In this document: positions 47,891 to 59,700 of the stretch, piece after piece
Layout of the letters: every line of letters begins with the position of its first letter
Numbering within the stretch: position 1 is the first letter of the stretch
NCBI RefSeq assembly: GCF_963675165.1
Contig: NC_087377.1
Span: 375,001 to 439,000, forward strand
From: Halichondria panicea
Lineage: Eukaryota; Porifera; Demospongiae; Suberitida; Halichondriidae
Direction of reading: 5' to 3'
Length of the DNA: 64,000 nt
Position numbers and translations under genes: made by a program
The notes under the pieces: model-generated
Told to the model about the DNA's origin: nothing
Databases searched by the model: none
What the model saw: the letters and a program-made list of their open reading frames with translations, nothing else

Positions 47891-48349
47891 GTTGGTCTAC
47901 CCACCACTATACATATACAGGGTATACTAATAGTAAGGTACTCACAAAGACATTAGTGACATGGTTGGTAGTTCCTGTGATCCTGGACACCACCTCACAC
48001 ACTTGCCAGATACTGGGACGCAGCTCAGGGTCAGAGGTCAACAAGTAAGCTACAAAGAGGGGGAGAATCATTAGAGCAATACACTTAGGACTTAAGGCTG
48101 GTGTGTGTGTGTGTGTGTGTGTGTGTAAGGGGGTGGGGTGTGTGTGTGTGTACATGTACCTCTCAAGTTGTGCATGCAGGTCTTGTGTGTAGGGGGAGTC
48201 TTCAGGAATGCTGTACTGAGCACTGACTATGGCTAGAGGGTTGTCACCAAATGGAGTAGTGCCTATGTGTGGGCGGGTGTGTGTTGTGTGAAGGTGTGAT
48301 GATATGGGTACCATTACATTCGTCTCATTGAGAGCTTTCAAATGAGTAT

Positions 48350-48808
48350 TACTAGCAAACGTGTTTCACATATAAAGAGGAAATTTCGCCCCTTTCCTTG
48401 TTTCTCTGTTTCTCAGTAAACATAATCATTGCACAGATCCTCCCCCTTTTCAGAGAGGTGTCACATTCCACCCCTTTCACAGTAAACAAAGCAATTTGGT
48501 AGAATGTCATTGAAAGGTCATAATTAGTGAAAGGTCACCTCCAATAGTACTGCCACATGTCCATACATGCATGGATAAATAATTACACCATACTGTAGTG
48601 TAAAATACCACCACAAATGAAATCTCTGAGCCCATGCCAACTCAGCTAGCTATGGTTGCTCAATATTGACCTCCCTCCACCAATAAGGTCTAACACATGG
48701 GCAAGCAATACTATCGGGAAATATGAACAAAACAATGAGAACCTCGTGATTATTATAAGTAGCCAACAACAGGTGCCATCTCTACACACACGCACGCACG
48801 CACGCACG

Positions 48809-48838
<30 letters not shown>
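48350..48838. other. No gene; ends in a CA microsatellite
   Basis: The sequence diverges from the left copy here, so the segment replaces the region that holds the catalytic-loop exon in the left block. (CA)n with GCACGCACG at 48,786-48,838. Confidence 0.5.
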
Positions 48839-48841
<3 letters not shown>

Positions 48842-48987
48842 CTATCTATTTTTTGACGAATGCCTAACGCTAATTCTAAGAACCAACATTTGAGGTTAAT
48901 GCTTGTTTTGTGCTTGCCACCTAGAAGAACCACATAGACCCATCCCCATTATCAGATACTATCACCACAAAACCTGGCTCAGACTAC
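48839..48987. repeat. Dispersed CA-anchored repeat, copy 2
   Basis: Matches 43,567-43,716 (GTTTTGTGCTTGCCACCTA; CACATAGACCCATCCCCATT) in the same orientation, again directly following a CA tract. Confidence 0.8.
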
Positions 48988-49484
48988 AAAGCATCTCCCC
49001 TCACCTCCATCCTTTCATGCATTCATCCATTCTTATCCTATAGCACAGCCACTGGACTGGCACATGCTGGCAGCAGATCACATTCACGCTGAGTAGGTAA
49101 TGGCATATGCTAGGCCTCGTCATAGATAGTGGTATGGCCTCATCAACCTCATCTTCAGTGCGGCCTGAGATCGAGGCTAAAAGATCCCCTTCCTCACACG
49201 TTTGTGACTTGTTGCAGTTCACCCACGTAGCGTGTCGTGCACAGAGTCATGGAGTATGTTCTCAATCTGAATCAAAATCAGTGGAAATAATTATAATCAT
49301 GTGAGCTTAAATGCTTTGTAATATTGAATAACCGTGATTTCAATGGATTGTACAGGCCTTGAAATACAAAAATACGCTCGCAAAATTAGCATTAATCATC
49401 ATTTATTTCTAGCTCTACGGTATCATCAACTATTGGATAGAGCTATTGGATGATACTTTATACTCTAATAAAGGTAGCGCTCAC

Positions 49485-49513
49485 CTTTCTCCTGAGTTAG
49501 AGTGTTGGTCCAT
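49485..49513 (-). CDS. Possible first coding exon (MDQHSNSGE), right copy
   Basis: 29 bp ending in donor GTGAGC, the counterpart of 4151-4123. Its downstream partner was not identified. Confidence 0.4.
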
Positions 49514-49719
49514 TGTGTCCAGTGCACCGTGCTAGCTAGTAGGACCACTCCAATGGATGTGCCCTCAGAGTATTAGAACTGCAATGAATGCACCACATGG
49601 CCAGTGGGTAAAGGATCGTCAAACCATTAGACAAAATATGTTTCATTTTGTAGATTTGATGACATACCCTTTTAAAGGTGTCTGGTAAAGGTCCTTTACC
49701 AGACACGCTCACACACAAG
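49514..49719. promoter_or_regulatory. Putative bidirectional promoter, right copy, with palindrome
   Basis: 206 bp between divergent ATGs. It contains a perfect 14-bp inverted repeat with a 1-nt centre at 49,678-49,706 (GTGTCTGGTAAAGG and its reverse complement) that is absent from the left copy. Confidence 0.4.
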
Positions 49720-50628
49720 ATGGAGACGGCTGGTGAGGAAAAGCGTTCACTTGTCCTTCCCTCTAGGAGCTTCCATAAGGCTGGATATCGGGTGGATACT
49801 CCTCCAAAAGACCAGCAGCAATGGATCACAAGGCAAAGAGCATCGCAGCGAGTACAAGTGAGTGGCTAGTCATGATCAAAAGTGGATCACCTAGTATAGT
49901 GTATAGGCTGCTTTAGATGACTGGCATTCAATATCTGCTAATAGATATCATTACTAGTGATCAAACTATACAGCCTCTGTGACAAATGCATCCATTGCTA
50001 CACATTTGTTGATCCGTTACTTCATTGCGTACAGTGATGGAGAGCACGAGAGGGGCGGAGTCAGTGACAAGTTACTATGACAACATATGATGGAGGAGTT
50101 ACAAGGTGACACTGTGGAGTTTGTGTACGACCCATTGGACGTCTTGCACTGTAAATAAAGGAACACAATTAAGAAATAGTGAGTACTGCCGCGTGCAGAG
50201 TGTGACTCTTTCCCCCACCAGAACTGTGATCTGAGCATGTCATGTGATAAGCCTTGTCTAGAGCTACAGAATGCATCTCTTAGTTTTTATATTGATTGCT
50301 TTTTAGTGAAGTTCTGATCTCCTGAAAGTTGCATTGTACATTTTATGGGGAAAGCGTTGTGTTAAATCAGGCCTAAGTTTGAGAGCCCCATATTTAGTAG
50401 TGCTACAAGACTGTACATACACTATCAATTATTGCAGCTCAAGTTGATTTGAAGAAATAAAATTGTTTAAGATAATAATTGTTATGGTGGAATTATCTAC
50501 TAGTGATTGAGTGGTCTGATTGTTCTCTCACTTGTTAGATTCGTGAGGGTCAGTTGTTCACTCTGTTGGATGCTGATGATGATCCAGCCATTGGACGTCA
50601 GATAAAAATACAATCGACCTAAGAAACA
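49720..50628 (+). pseudogene. Orphan short basic protein, right copy, exon 2 frameshifted
   Basis: Exon 1, 49720-49857, is open and 46 codons long like the left copy (METAGEEKRSLVLPSRSFHK). Exon 2, 50539-50628, is 90 bp instead of 89: an extra A in ATAAAAATAC shifts the frame and gives a stop before the basic RPKKQ end. The donor GTGAGTACTG is kept. A phase-2-compatible terminal exon, 63435-63489, lies beyond the array, but the frameshift would prevent its use in frame. Confidence 0.55.
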
Positions 50629-50774
50629 GTGAGTACTGCCGCGTGCAGAGTGTGACTCTTTCCCTGACCAAACTTTGATCTCTCTTTCCCTGACCAAACT
50701 TTGATCTGAGCATATTAATGTGATAGGCCTTATTTAACAGTGCTTGGAATAGTTATTCGCTGTACTCCCCCCTA

Positions 50775-53700
50775 GTGTTTACGTTCCCGTGGGTGGGTTC
50801 AATTCACTAGCAATAGTTTTGCGTTCCCGTGAGTGGGTTCAATTCACTAGCAATAGTTTTGCGTTCCCGTGAGTGGGTTCAATTCACTAGCAATAGTTTT
50901 GCGTTCCCGTGAGTGGGTTCAATTAATTCACTAGCAATAGTTTTACGTTCCCGTGAGTGGGTTCAATTCACTAGCAATAGTTTTGCGTTCCCGTGAGTGG
51001 GTTCAATTCACTAGCAATAGTTTTGCGTTCCCGTGGGTGGGTTCAATTCACTAGCAATAGTTTTGCGTTCCCGTGGGTGGGTTCAATTCACTAGCAATAG
51101 TTTTACGTTCCCGTGAGTGGGTTCAATTCACTAGCAATAGTTTTACGTTCCCGTGAGTGGGTTCAATTCACTAGCAATAGTTTTAAGTTCCCGTGAGTGG
51201 TCACTATCAATAGTTTTGCGTTCCCATGAGTGGGTTCAATTCACTAGCAATAGTTTTAAGTTCTCGTGAGTGGTCACTAGCAATAGTTTTGCGTTCCCAT
51301 GAGTGGGTTCAAGTCACTAGCAATAGTTTTGCGTTCCCGTGGGTGGGTTCAATTCACTAGCAATAGTTTTAAGTTCCTGTGAGTCGTCACTAGCAATAGT
51401 TTTGCGTTCCCGTGGGTGGGTTCAATTCACTAGCAATAGTTTTGCGTTCCCGTGGGTGGGTTCAATTCACTAGCAATAGTTTTAAGTTCCCGTGAGTGGT
51501 CACTAGCAATAGTTTTGCATTCCCGTGGGTGGGTTCAATTCACTAGCAATAGTTTTGCGTTCTCGTGAGTGGATTCAATTCACTAGCAATAGTTTTGCAT
51601 TCCCTTGAGTGGGTTCAATTCACTAGCAATAGTTTTACGTTCCCGTGAGTGGGTTCAATTCACTAGCAATAGTTTTAAGTTCCCGTGAGTGGGTTCAATT
51701 CACTAGCAATAGTTTTGCGTTCCCGTGGGTGGGTTCAATTCACTAGCAATAGTTTTGCGTTCCCGTGAGTGGGTTCAATTCACTAGCAATAGTTTTGCGT
51801 TCCCGTGGGTGGGTTCAATTCACTAGCAATAGTTTTGCGTTCCCGTGGGTGGGTTCAATTCACCAGCAATAGTTTTGCGTTCCCGTGGGTGGGTTCAATT
51901 CACCAGCAATAGTTTTACGTTCCCGTGAGTGGGTTCAATTCACTAGCAATAGTTTTAAGTTCTCGTGAGTGGTCACTAGCAATAGTTTTGCGTTCCCGTG
52001 GGTGTGTTCATTTCACTAGCAATAGTTTTAAGTTCCTGTGAGTGGTCACTAGCAAAAGTTTTGCGTTCCCGTGGGTGGGTTCAATTCACTAGCAATAGTT
52101 TTGCGTTCCCGTGAGTGGGTTCAATTCACTAGCAATAGTTTTACGTTCCCGTGAGTGGGTTCAATTCACTAGCAATAGTTTTACGTTCCCGTGAGTGGGT
52201 TCAATTCACTAGCAATAGTTTTAAGTTCTCGTGAGTGGTCACTAGCAATAGTTTTGCGTTCCCGTGGGTGGGTTCAATTCACTAGCAATAGTTTTACGTT
52301 CCCGTGAGTGGGTTCAATTCACTAGCAATAGTTTTAAGTTCTCGTGAGTGGTCACTAGCAATAGTTTTGCGTTCCCGTGAGTGGGTTCAATTCACTAGCA
52401 ATAGTTTTGCGTTCCCGTGAGTGGGTTCAATTCACTAGCAATAGTTTTAAGTTCCCGTGAGTGGGTTCAATTCACTAGCAATAGTTTTGCGTTCCCGTGA
52501 GTGGGTTCAATTCACTAGCAATAGTTTTGCGTTCCCGTGAGTGGGTTCAATTCACTAATAGTTTTACGTTCCCGTGAGTCGGTTCAATTCACTAGCAATA
52601 GTTTTACGTTCCCGTGAGTGGGTTCAATTCACTAGCAATACTTTTAAGTTCTCGTGAGTGGTCACTAGCAATAGTTTTGCGTTCCCGTGGGTGTGTTCAT
52701 TTCACTAGCAATAGTTTTAAGTTCCTGTGAGTGGTCACTAGCAAAAGTTTTGCGTTCCCGTGGGTGGGTTCAATTCACTAGCAATAGTTTTGCGTTCCCG
52801 TGAGTGGGTTCAATTCACTAGCAATAGTTTTACGTTCCCGTGAGTGGGTTCAATTCACTAGCAATAGTTTTACGTTCCCGTGAGTGGGTTCAATTCACTA
52901 GCAATAGTTTTAAGTTCTCGTGAGTGGTCACTAGCAATAGTTTTGCGTTCCCGTGGGTGGGTTCAATTCACTAGCAATAGTTTTACGTTCCCGTGAGTGG
53001 GTTCAATTCACTAGCAATAGTTTTAAGTTCTCGTGAGTGGTCACTAGCAATAGTTTTGCGTTCCCGTGAGTGGGTTCAATTCACTAGCAATAGTTTTAAG
53101 TTCCCGTGAGTGGGTTCAATTCACTAGCAATAGTTTTGCGTTCTCGTGAGTGGGTTCAATTCACTAGCAATAGTTTTGCGTTCCCGTGAGTGGGTTCAAT
53201 TCACTAGCAATAGTTTTGCGTTCCCGTGGGTGGGTTCAATTCACTAGCAATAGTTTTGCGTTCCCGTGGGTGGGTTCAATTCACCAGCAATAGTTTTGCG
53301 TTCCCGTGGGTGGGTTCAATTCACCAGCAATAGTTTTACGTTCCCGTGAGTGGGTTCAATTCACTAGCAATAGTTTTAAGTTCTCGTGAGTGGTCACTAG
53401 CAATAGTTTTGCGTTCCCGTGGGTGTGTTCATTTCACTAGCAATAGTTTTAAGTTCCTGTGAGTGGTCACTAGCAAAAGTTTTGCGTTCCCGTGGGTGGG
53501 TTCAATTCACTAGCAATAGTTTTGCGTTCCCGTGAGTGGGTTCAATTCACTAGCAATAGTTTTACGTTCCCGTGAGTGGGTTCAATTCACTAGCAATAGT
53601 TTTACGTTCCCGTGAGTGGGTTCAATTCACTAGCAATAGTTTTAAGTTCTCGTGAGTGGTCACTAGCAATAGTTTTGCGTTCCCGTGGGTGGGTTCAATT

Positions 53701-56700
53701 CACTAGCAATAGTTTTACGTTCCCGTGAGTGGGTTCAATTCACTAGCAATAGTTTTAAGTTCTCGTGAGTGGTCACTAGCAATAGTTTTGCGTTCCCGTG
53801 AGTGGGTTCAATTCACTAGCAATAGTTTTAAGTTCCCGTGAGTGGGTTCAATTCACTAGCAATAGTTTTGCGTTCCCGTGAGTGGGTTCAATTCACTAGC
53901 AATAGTTTTGCGTTCCCGTGAGTGGTTTCAATTCACTAATAGTTTTACGTTCCCGTGAGTCGGTTCAATTCACTAGCAATAGTTTTACGTTCCCGTGAGT
54001 GGGTTCAATTCACTAGCAATACTTTTAAGTTCTCGTGAGTGGTCACTAGCAATAGTTTTGCGTTCCCGTGGGTGGGTTCAATTCACTAGCAATAGTTTTG
54101 CGTTCCCGTGGGTGGGTTCAATTCACTAGCAATAGTTTTAAGTTCCCGTGAGTGGTCACTAGCAATAGTTTTAAGTTCCCGTGAGTGGGTTCAATTCACT
54201 AGCAATAGTTTTGCGTTCCCGTGAGTGGGTTCAATTCACTAGCAATAGTTTTAAGTTCCCGTGAGTGGGTTCAATTCACTAGCAATAGTTTTGCATTCCC
54301 TTGAGTGGGTTCAATTCACTGGCAATAGTTTTACGTTCCCGTGAGTGGGTTCAATTCACTAGCAATAGTTTTAAGTTCCCGTGAGTGGGTTCAATTCACT
54401 AGCAATAGTTTTGCGTTCCCGTGAGTGGGTTCAATTCACTAGCAATAGTTTTGCGTTCCCGTGAGTGGGTTCAATTCACTAGCAATAGTTTTAAGTTCCC
54501 GTGAGTGGGTTCAATTCACTAGCAATAGTTTTGCGTTCCCGTGGGTAGGTTCAATTCACTAGCAATAGTTTTGCGTTCCCGTGGGTGGGTTCAATTCACT
54601 AGCAATAGTTTTAAGTTCCCGTGAGTGGTCACTAGCAATAGTTTTGCATTCCCGTGGGTGGGTTCAATTCACTAGCAATAGTTTTGCGTTCTCGTGAGTG
54701 GATTCAATTCACTAGCAATAGTTTTGCATTCCCTTGAGTGGGTTCAATTCACTAGCAATAGTTTTACGTTCCCGTGAGTGGGTTCAATTCACTAGCAATA
54801 GTTTTAAGTTCCCGTGAGTGGGTTCAATTCACTAGCAATAGTTTTGCGTTCCCGTGGGTGGGTTCAATTCACTAGCAATAGTTTTGCGTTCCCGTGAGTG
54901 GGTTCAATTCACTAGCAATAGTTTTGCGTTCCCGTGGGTGGGTTCAATTCACTAGCAATAGTTTTGCGTTCCCGTGGGTGGGTTCAATTCACCAGCAATA
55001 GTTTTGCGTTCCCGTGGGTGGGTTCAATTCACCAGCAATAGTTTTACGTTCCCGTGAGTGGGTTCAATTCACTAGCAATAGTTTTAAGTTCTCGTGAGTG
55101 GTCACTAGCAATAGTTTTGCGTTCCCGTGGGTGTGTTCATTTCACTAGCAATAGTTTTAAGTTCCTGTGAGTGGTCACTAGCAAAAGTTTTGCGTTCCCG
55201 TGGGTGGGTTCAATTCACTAGCAATAGTTTTGCGTTCCCGTGAGTGGGTTCAATTCACTAGCAATAGTTTTACGTTCCCGTGAGTGGGTTCAATTCACTA
55301 GCAATAGTTTTACGTTCCCGTGAGTGGGTTCAATTCACTAGCAATAGTTTTAAGTTCTCGTGAGTGGTCACTAGCAATAGTTTTGCGTTCCCGTGGGTGG
55401 GTTCAATTCACTAGCAATAGTTTTACGTTCCCGTGAGTGGGTTCAATTCACTAGCAATAGTTTTAAGTTCCCGTGAGTGGTCACTATCAATAGTTTTGCG
55501 TTCCCATGAGTGGGTTCAATTCACTAGCAATAGTTTTAAGTTCTCGTGAGTGGTCACTAGCAATAGTTTTGCGTTCCCATGAGTGGGTTCAAGTCACTAG
55601 CAATAGTTTTGCGTTCCCGTGGGTGGGTTCAATTCACTAGCAATAGTTTTAAGTTCCTGTGAGTCGTCACTAGCAATAGTTTTGCGTTCCCGTGGGTGGG
55701 TTCAATTCACTAGCAATAGTTTTGCGTTCCCGTGGGTGGGTTCAATTCACTAGCAATAGTTTTAAGTTCCCGTGAGTGGTCACTAGCAATAGTTTTGCAT
55801 TCCCGTGGGTGGGTTCAATTCACTAGCAATAGTTTTGCGTTCTCGTGAGTGGATTCAATTCACTAGCAATAGTTTTGCATTCCCTTGAGTGGGTTCAATT
55901 CACTAGCAATAGTTTTACGTTCCCGTGAGTGGGTTCAATTCACTAGCAATAGTTTTAAGTTCCCGTGAGTGGGTTCAATTCACTAGCAATAGTTTTGCGT
56001 TCCCGTGGGTGGGTTCAATTCACTAGCAATAGTTTTGCGTTCCCGTGAGTGGGTTCAATTCACTAGCAATAGTTTTGCGTTCCCGTGGGTGGGTTCAATT
56101 CACTAGCAATAGTTTTGCGTTCCCGTGGGTGGGTTCAATTCACCAGCAATAGTTTTGCGTTCCCGTGGGTGGGTTCAATTCACCAGCAATAGTTTTACGT
56201 TCCCGTGAGTGGGTTCAATTCACTAGCAATAGTTTTAAGTTCTCGTGAGTGGTCACTAGCAATAGTTTTGCGTTCCCGTGGGTGTGTTCATTTCACTAGC
56301 AATAGTTTTAAGTTCCTGTGAGTGGTCACTAGCAAAAGTTTTGCGTTCCCGTGGGTGGGTTCAATTCACTAGCAATAGTTTTGCGTTCCCGTGAGTGGGT
56401 TCAATTCACTAGCAATAGTTTTACGTTCCCGTGAGTGGGTTCAATTCACTAGCAATAGTTTTACGTTCCCGTGAGTGGGTTCAATTCACTAGCAATAGTT
56501 TTAAGTTCTCGTGAGTGGTCACTAGCAATAGTTTTGCGTTCCCGTGGGTGGGTTCAATTCACTAGCAATAGTTTTACGTTCCCGTGAGTGGGTTCAATTC
56601 ACTAGCAATAGTTTTAAGTTCTCGTGAGTGGTCACTAGCAATAGTTTTGCGTTCCCGTGAGTGGGTTCAATTCACTAGCAATAGTTTTAAGTTCCCGTGA

Positions 56701-59700
56701 GTGGGTTCAATTCACTAGCAATAGTTTTGCGTTCCCGTGAGTGGGTTCAATTCACTAGCAATAGTTTTGCGTTCCCGTGAGTGGGTTCAATTCACTAATA
56801 GTTTTACGTTCCCGTGAGTCGGTTCAATTCACTAGCAATAGTTTTACGTTCCCGTGAGTGGGTTCAATTCACTAGCAATACTTTTAAGTTCTCGTGAGTG
56901 GTCACTAGCAATAGTTTTGCGTTCCCGTGGGTGTGTTCATTTCACTAGCAATAGTTTTAAGTTCCTGTGAGTGGTCACTAGCAAAAGTTTTGCGTTCCCG
57001 TGGGTGGGTTCAATTCACTAGCAATAGTTTTGCGTTCCCGTGAGTGGGTTCAATTCACTAGCAATAGTTTTACGTTCCCGTGAGTGGGTTCAATTCACTA
57101 GCAATAGTTTTACGTTCCCGTGAGTGGGTTCAATTCACTAGCAATAGTTTTAAGTTCTCGTGAGTGGTCACTAGCAATAGTTTTGCGTTCCCGTGGGTGG
57201 GTTCAATTCACTAGCAATAGTTTTACGTTCCCGTGAGTGGGTTCAATTCACTAGCAATAGTTTTAAGTTCTCGTGAGTGGTCACTAGCAATAGTTTTGCG
57301 TTCCCGTGAGTGGGTTCAATTCACTAGCAATAGTTTTAAGTTCCCGTGAGTGGGTTCAATTCACTAGCAATAGTTTTGCGTTCCCGTGAGTGGGTTCAAT
57401 TCACTAGCAATAGTTTTGCGTTCCCGTGAGTGGGTTCAATTCACTAATAGTTTTACGTTCCCGTGAGTCGGTTCAATTCACTAGCAATAGTTTTACGTTC
57501 CCGTGAGTGGGTTCAATTCACTAGCAATACTTTTAAGTTCTCGTGAGTGGTCACTAGCAATAGTTTTGCGTTCCCGTGGGTGGGTTCAATTCACTAGCAA
57601 TAGTTTTGCGTTCCCGTGGGTGGGTTCAATTCACTAGCAATAGTTTTAAGTTCCCGTGAGTGGTCACTAGCAATAGTTTTAAGTTCCCGTGAGTGGGTTC
57701 AATTCACTAGCAATAGTTTTGCGTTCCCGTGAGTGGGTTCAATTCACTAGCAATAGTTTTAAGTTCCCGTGAGTGGGTTCAATTCACTAGCAATAGTTTT
57801 GCATTCCCTTGAGTGGGTTCAATTCACTGGCAATAGTTTTACGTTTCCGTGAGTGGGTTCAATTCACTAGCAATAGTTTTAAGTTCCCGTGAGTGGGTTC
57901 AATTCACTAGCAATAGTTTTGCGTTCCCGTGAGTGGGTTCAATTCACTAGCAATAGTTTTGCGTTCCCGTGAGTGGGTTCAATTCACTAGCAATAGTTTT
58001 AAGTTCCCGTGAGTGGGTTCAATTCACTAGCAATAGTTTTGCGTTCCCGTGGGTAGGTTCAATTCACTAGCAATAGTTTTGCGTTCCCGTGAGTGGGTTC
58101 AATTCACTAGCAATAGTTTTGCGTTCCCGTGGGTGGGTTCAATTCACTAGCAATAGTTTTGCGTTCCCGTGGGTGGGTTCAATTCACCAGCAATAGTTTT
58201 GCGTTCCCGTGGGTGGGTTCAATTCACCAGCAATAGTTTTACGTTCCCGTGAGTGGGTTCAATTCACTAGCAATAGTTTTAAGTTCTCGTGAGTGGTCAC
58301 TAGCAATAGTTTTGCGTTCCCGTGGGTGTGTTCATTTCACTAGCAATAGTTTTAAGTTCCTGTGAGTGGTCACTAGCAAAAGTTTTGCGTTCCCGTGGGT
58401 GGGTTCAATTCACTAGCAATAGTTTTGCGTTCCCGTGAGTGGGTTCAATTCACTAGCAATAGTTTTACGTTCCCGTGAGTGGGTTCAATTCACTAGCAAT
58501 AGTTTTACGTTCCCGTGAGTGGGTTCAATTCACTAGCAATAGTTTTAAGTTCTCGTGAGTGGTCACTAGCAATAGTTTTGCGTTCCCGTGGGTGGGTTCA
58601 ATTCACTAGCAATAGTTTTGCGTTCCCGTGAGTGGGTTCAATTCACCAGCAATAGTTTTGCGTTCCCGTGGGTGGGTTTAATTCACCAGCAATAGTTTTA
58701 CGTTCCCGTGAGTGGGTTCAATTCACTAGCAATAGTTTTAAGTTCTCGTGAGTGGTCACTAGCAATAGTTTTGCGTTCCCGTGGGTGGGTTCAATTCACT
58801 AGCAATAGTTTTGCGTTCCCGTGGGTGGGTTCAATTCACTAGCAATAGTTTTAAGTTCCCGTGAGTGGTCACTAGCAATAGTTTTACGTTCCCGTGAGTG
58901 GGTTCAATTCACTAGCAATAGTTTTAAGTTCCCGTGAGTGGGTTCAATTCACTAGCAATAGTTTTGCATTCCCTTGAGTGGGTTCAATTCACTGGCAATA
59001 GTTTTACGTTCCCGTGAGTGGGTTCAATTCACTAGCAATAGTTTTAAGTTCCCGTGAGTGGGTTCAATTCACTAGCAATAGTTTTGCGTTCCCGTGGGTG
59101 GGTTCAATTCACTAGCAATAGTTTTGCGTTCCCGTGGGTGGGTTCAATTCACTAGCAATAGTTTTGCGTTCCCGTGAGTGGGTTCAATTCACTAGCAATA
59201 GTTTTGCGTTCCCGTGAGTGGGTTCAATTCACTAGCAATAGTTTTGCGTTCCCGTGAGTGGGTTCAATTCACTAGCAATAGTTTTGCGTTCTCGTGAGTG
59301 GGTTCAATTCACTAGCAATAGTTTTGCGTTCCCGTGAGTGGGTTCAATTCACTAGCAATAGTTTTGCGTTCCCGTGGGTGGGTTCAATTCACTAGCAATA
59401 GTTTTGCGTTCCCGTGGGTGGGTTCAATTCACCAGCAATAGTTTTGCGTTCCCGTGGGTGGGTTCAATTCACCAGCAATAGTTTTACGTTCCCGTGAGTG
59501 GGTTCAATTCACTAGCAATAGTTTTAAGTTCTCGTGAGTGGTCACTAGCAATAGTTTTGCGTTCCCGTGGGTGTGTTCATTTCACTAGCAATAGTTTTAA
59601 GTTCCTGTGAGTGGTCACTAGCAAAAGTTTTGCGTTCCCGTGGGTGGGTTCAATTCACTAGCAATAGTTTTGCGTTCCCGTGAGTGGGTTCAATTCACTA

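Larger units (their letters stand above)
46783..48262 (-). pseudogene. AAK1/BIKE/GAK-like kinase, right copy, decayed
   Basis: Three exons remain: 48262-48160 (subdomain X; PFGDNPLAIV, YSIPEDSPYTQDLH), 48049-47946 (subdomain XI; DPELRPSIWQVCEVV, intact here) and 46959-46783 (tail, ends FGAVPFS). The first exon lacks 34 bp present in the left copy (the ALGILLLKLCF part) and gains 4 bp (GCAT) before its end, so the frame is broken. The tail has a 2-bp insertion compensated by a later deletion. The catalytic-loop exon is absent. The left copy has different lesions, so the two decayed independently. The intron 47,945-46,960 contains the expanded 74-bp repeat. Confidence 0.8.
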
